From contig JAATGD010000213.1 in assembly GCA_015654965.1 (NCBI GenBank), forward strand, positions 1-6,752: a stretch of DNA of 6,752 nt. Direction: 5' to 3'. The stretch comes from Hyphomicrobiales bacterium (lineage in GTDB: Bacteria > Pseudomonadota > Alphaproteobacteria > Rhizobiales > Rhizobiaceae). The notes beneath the pieces were generated by a model. It was not told the origin of the DNA, made no database searches, and saw nothing but the letters and a program-made list of their open reading frames with translations. Positions 5,435 to 6,752 of this stretch are shown piece by piece. The first letter of the stretch is position 1. Each line of letters starts with the position of its first letter. The position numbers and the translations under genes are program-made.

Positions 5435-6100
5435 ATGTTGAAAAAAATTGCTATTGCCCTGATCGGTGTCACATTTCTGGCAGGCTGCACGACCGATCCC
5501 TATACGGGCGAACAGAAGCTGTCGAACACGGCAGGCGGTGCGGGCATCGGCGCGGCTGTCGGCGCGCTTGGCGGGCTTATGGTCGGCGGTTCCAGCCGAG
5601 CGCAGCGCAATGCGGTGCTGATCGGTGCCGGTCTTGGCGCGCTCGGTGGCGGTGCCATCGGCAATTATATGGACCGTCAGGAAAACGAGCTGCGTGCGCA
5701 ATTGCAGGGAACGGGCGTATCGGTCACGCGCAATGGCGACCAGATCATCCTGAACATGCCTTCCTCCATCACCTTCGATACCGATCAGGATCAGGTGAAG
5801 AGCCAGTTCTATCCAACGCTCAATTCCGTGGCGATCGTGCTGCGCAAGTTCAACCAGACGCTGGTGGATATTTACGGCCACACCGATTCGACCGGCAGCG
5901 CCAGCCATAATCAGGGCCTGTCGCAGCGTCGCGCCGCCTCTGTCGCAAGCTATCTCGGTTCGCAGGGGATCGATGGCCGCCGCTTTGCGATCATCGGCTA
6001 TGGCGCAACCCAGCCCATCGCCTCCAATGCGACACCTGATGGCCGCGCACAGAATCGCCGCGTCGAAATCCAGATTTCGCCTTTGCGCGCCGCAAGCTGA
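5435..6100 (+). CDS. Glycine-zipper and OmpA-domain outer-membrane lipoprotein (YiaD-like)
   Basis: This is predicted to sit in the outer membrane by its lipid anchor and tether it to peptidoglycan. The 221-residue product has a signal peptide with lipobox LAGC (15-18, lipidation at C18), then a glycine zipper (about 34-77, two GxxxG-rich hydrophobic segments broken by SSRAQRN). An OmpA C-terminal domain follows (about 105-217). In that domain YGHTDSTG (147-154) and LSQRRAASV (162-170) place D151 and R166 15 residues apart, as the diaminopimelate-binding Asp/Arg pair is in Acinetobacter OmpA. PDGRAQNRRVEI (201-212) is the usual domain end. GAGGA (5420-5424) lies 10 nt before the ATG at 5435. 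The gene follows the SLT lipoprotein by 101 nt and ends at a strong terminator, so the two may be one transcript. Architecture matches E. coli YiaD, but orthology is not shown. Confidence 0.93.
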   Translation: MLKKIAIALIGVTFLAGCTTDPYTGEQKLSNTAGGAGIGAAVGALGGLMVGGSSRAQRNAVLIGAGLGALGGGAIGNYMDRQENELRAQLQGTGVSVTRNGDQIILNMPSSITFDTDQDQVKSQFYPTLNSVAIVLRKFNQTLVDIYGHTDSTGSASHNQGLSQRRAASVASYLGSQGIDGRRFAIIGYGATQPIASNATPDGRAQNRRVEIQISPLRAAS

Positions 6101-6130
6101 TCCTCACGCGCTCACAGGCGTTCAAATTCA

Positions 6131-6171
6131 GGCACAGCCCTTCAGCCAAAGGGCTGTGCCTTTGTCATTTT
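6131..6171 (+). terminator. Intrinsic terminator after the OmpA-type gene
   Basis: GGCACAGCCCTT (6131-6142) and AAGGGCTGTGCC (6149-6160) form a perfect 12-bp stem with a 6-nt loop, followed by a broken T-rich tract (TTTGTCATTTT, 6161-6171). It lies 30 nt after the stop codon. It should separate the lipoprotein transcript from recA. Confidence 0.9.
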
Positions 6172-6254
6172 GACGAATCGTCTTTTGTCAAAAAATCACC
6201 GATCTCGACGCAACGGTGGATAGTTTTCATAAGCGAGTATGTGGATTTTATCTG

Positions 6255-6269
6255 GAACAATAAAAGAAC
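6255..6269. promoter_or_regulatory. LexA operator (SOS box) upstream of recA
   Basis: GAAC (6255-6258), seven AT-only bases, and GAAC (6266-6269) exactly match the alphaproteobacterial LexA operator GTTC-N7-GTTC read on the other strand. It lies 124 nt before the recA start codon, in the recA control region, which is the best-established SOS target in this class. A weak promoter, TTCATA (6226-6231) with TATCTG (6249-6254), would end directly at the box, so LexA bound there would block initiation. The match is seen directly; repression of recA is inferred from the family. Confidence 0.88.
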
Positions 6270-6308
6270 AAATTTTAAAAGATTAATAATTACAATAAGT
6301 TGATTGTA

Positions 6309-6337
6309 TTGCCAAATGAGAACAAAACAGATACAAA
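6309..6337 (+). promoter_or_regulatory. Candidate recA promoter
   Basis: TTGCCA (6309-6314) and TACAAA (6332-6337) are separated by 17 nt and match 5/6 and 4/6 of the sigma-70 consensus. Transcription would start near 6344, about 50 nt before recA. A third GAAC (6320-6323) lies in the spacer but has no partner at the right distance (ATAC instead). The LexA box would be about 40 nt upstream of this -35, which is less usual for direct repression. The alternative promoter adjoining the box (6226-6254) must therefore be kept open. Confidence 0.35.
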
Positions 6338-6350
6338 TACTTCATTACCG

Positions 6351-6392
6351 ATGAGCCTGCCGGGCTTCATGCGAGACAAGAGGATGGTGTAA
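6351..6392 (+). promoter_or_regulatory. recA leader: bulged hairpin and overlapping 13-codon frame
   Basis: ATGAGCC (6351-6357) can pair with GGC and TCAT (6363-6365, 6367-6370) with one bulged T and a 5-nt loop, giving a 7-bp stem that ends 8 nt before the recA Shine-Dalgarno AGAGGA (6379-6384). The same ATG opens a 13-codon frame ending in TAA (6390-6392), one base before the recA ATG. It lacks a Shine-Dalgarno sequence, so translation is doubtful. The hairpin may affect recA mRNA stability. Confidence 0.25.
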
Positions 6393-6393
6393 G

Positions 6394-6752
6394 ATGTCTC
6401 AGAAATCATTGCGACTTGTTGAGGATAATTCAGTGGACAAGACTAAGGCTCTGGATGCGGCGTTGTCGCAAATCGAAAGGGCGTTCGGCAAAGGCTCGAT
6501 CATGCGGCTTGGCCAGAACGAGGTGGTTGATATCGAGACGATTCCGACCGGCTCGCTTTCACTCGATATTGCATTGGGTGTCGGCGGATTGCCTAAGGGG
6601 CGTATCGTTGAAATTTACGGGCCGGAAAGCTCGGGCAAGACCACGCTGGCGCTTCATACCATTGCGGAAGCGCAGAAGAAGGGCGGCATCTGCGCCTTTG
6701 TCGATGCGGAACATGCGCTCGATCCGGTCTATGCGCGCAAACTTGGTGTAGA
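6394..6752 (+). CDS. recA: Recombinase RecA (5' part, cut by the window end)
   Basis: RecA is the DNA-dependent ATPase that forms filaments on single-stranded DNA for homologous recombination and promotes LexA self-cleavage in the SOS response. The 119 complete codons visible here encode the N-terminal helix and polymerisation region and the start of the core. They contain FGKGSIMRLG (31-40), GSLSLDIALGVGGLPKGR (53-70), Walker A GPESSGKT (76-83) and FVDAEHALDP (102-111). The catalytic E106 corresponds to E96 of E. coli RecA, so this protein has about ten extra N-terminal residues, as is usual in Rhizobiales. The ATG at 6394 follows AGAGGA (6379-6384) by 9 nt. The frame is open to the last base with no disruption. 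A LexA box at 6255-6269 indicates SOS control. Only about a third of the gene is present. Confidence 0.97.
   Translation, partial: MSQKSLRLVEDNSVDKTKALDAALSQIERAFGKGSIMRLGQNEVVDIETIPTGSLSLDIALGVGGLPKGRIVEIYGPESSGKTTLALHTIAEAQKKGGICAFVDAEHALDPVYARKLGV

Noticed and set aside
5384..5908. 174-codon minus-strand open frame opposite the OmpA-type gene
   Set aside because: It covers the gene start and glycine-zipper region in antisense, and its composition mirrors that coding strand.
6416..6751. 111-codon plus-strand frame near the window end
   Set aside because: It is the +2-shifted frame of recA, Arg-rich and without motifs. The true RecA frame starts at 6394 with Walker A and family residues.

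Overview
This window reads as an ordinary housekeeping stretch of an alphaproteobacterial chromosome, most likely a Brucella/Ochrobactrum-type member of the Rhizobiales. Four things point there: the protein sequences of RpoA, L17, RarA and RecA (the RecA N-terminus, with the SLRLVEDNSVDKTKALDAAL segment, is typical of Rhizobiales); the gene order rpoA-rplQ-Do protease-rarA ... recA; a GAAC-N7-GAAC LexA operator of the alphaproteobacterial type; and a hairpin repeat that I remember as common in Rhizobiales intergenic DNA. The genus call rests on memory, because no search could be run. All supported genes are on the + strand.

Layout. Positions 1-1726 are the 3' end of the ribosomal alpha operon: rpoA (133-1146), rplQ (1248-1676) and a strong bidirectional-type intrinsic terminator (about 1696-1726). 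A hairpin repeat of about 45 bp occurs twice, just before rpoA (window edge) and directly after its stop codon. The two copies keep the same inner stem through a compensatory base-pair change. Positions 1727-1884 are a leader for a periplasmic Do/DegQ-like serine protease (1885-3309). It is followed, 31 nt later, by the AAA+ ATPase gene rarA (3341-4651), which lacks a good ribosome binding site of its own and may be translated by coupling to a six-codon minicistron.

Positions 4652-6171 hold two lipoprotein genes for the cell envelope: a lysozyme-fold/SLT-type protein (4752-5333) and a glycine-zipper plus OmpA-domain lipoprotein (5435-6100). The latter ends in a perfect 12-bp terminator hairpin. 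The 101-nt gap between them contains a possible 15-codon ORF and an inverted repeat. Positions 6172-6393 are an AT-rich control region with a perfect LexA box, a candidate promoter and a short leader hairpin. They precede recA, which starts at 6394 and runs off the window.

Functionally the window mixes transcription/translation core genes, envelope quality control and peptidoglycan attachment, and DNA repair (rarA at replication forks, recA for recombination and SOS). I see no mobile element, CRISPR array, tRNA or rRNA. I do not see a convincing undescribed multi-gene system. The points of interest are small regulatory and repeat structures.
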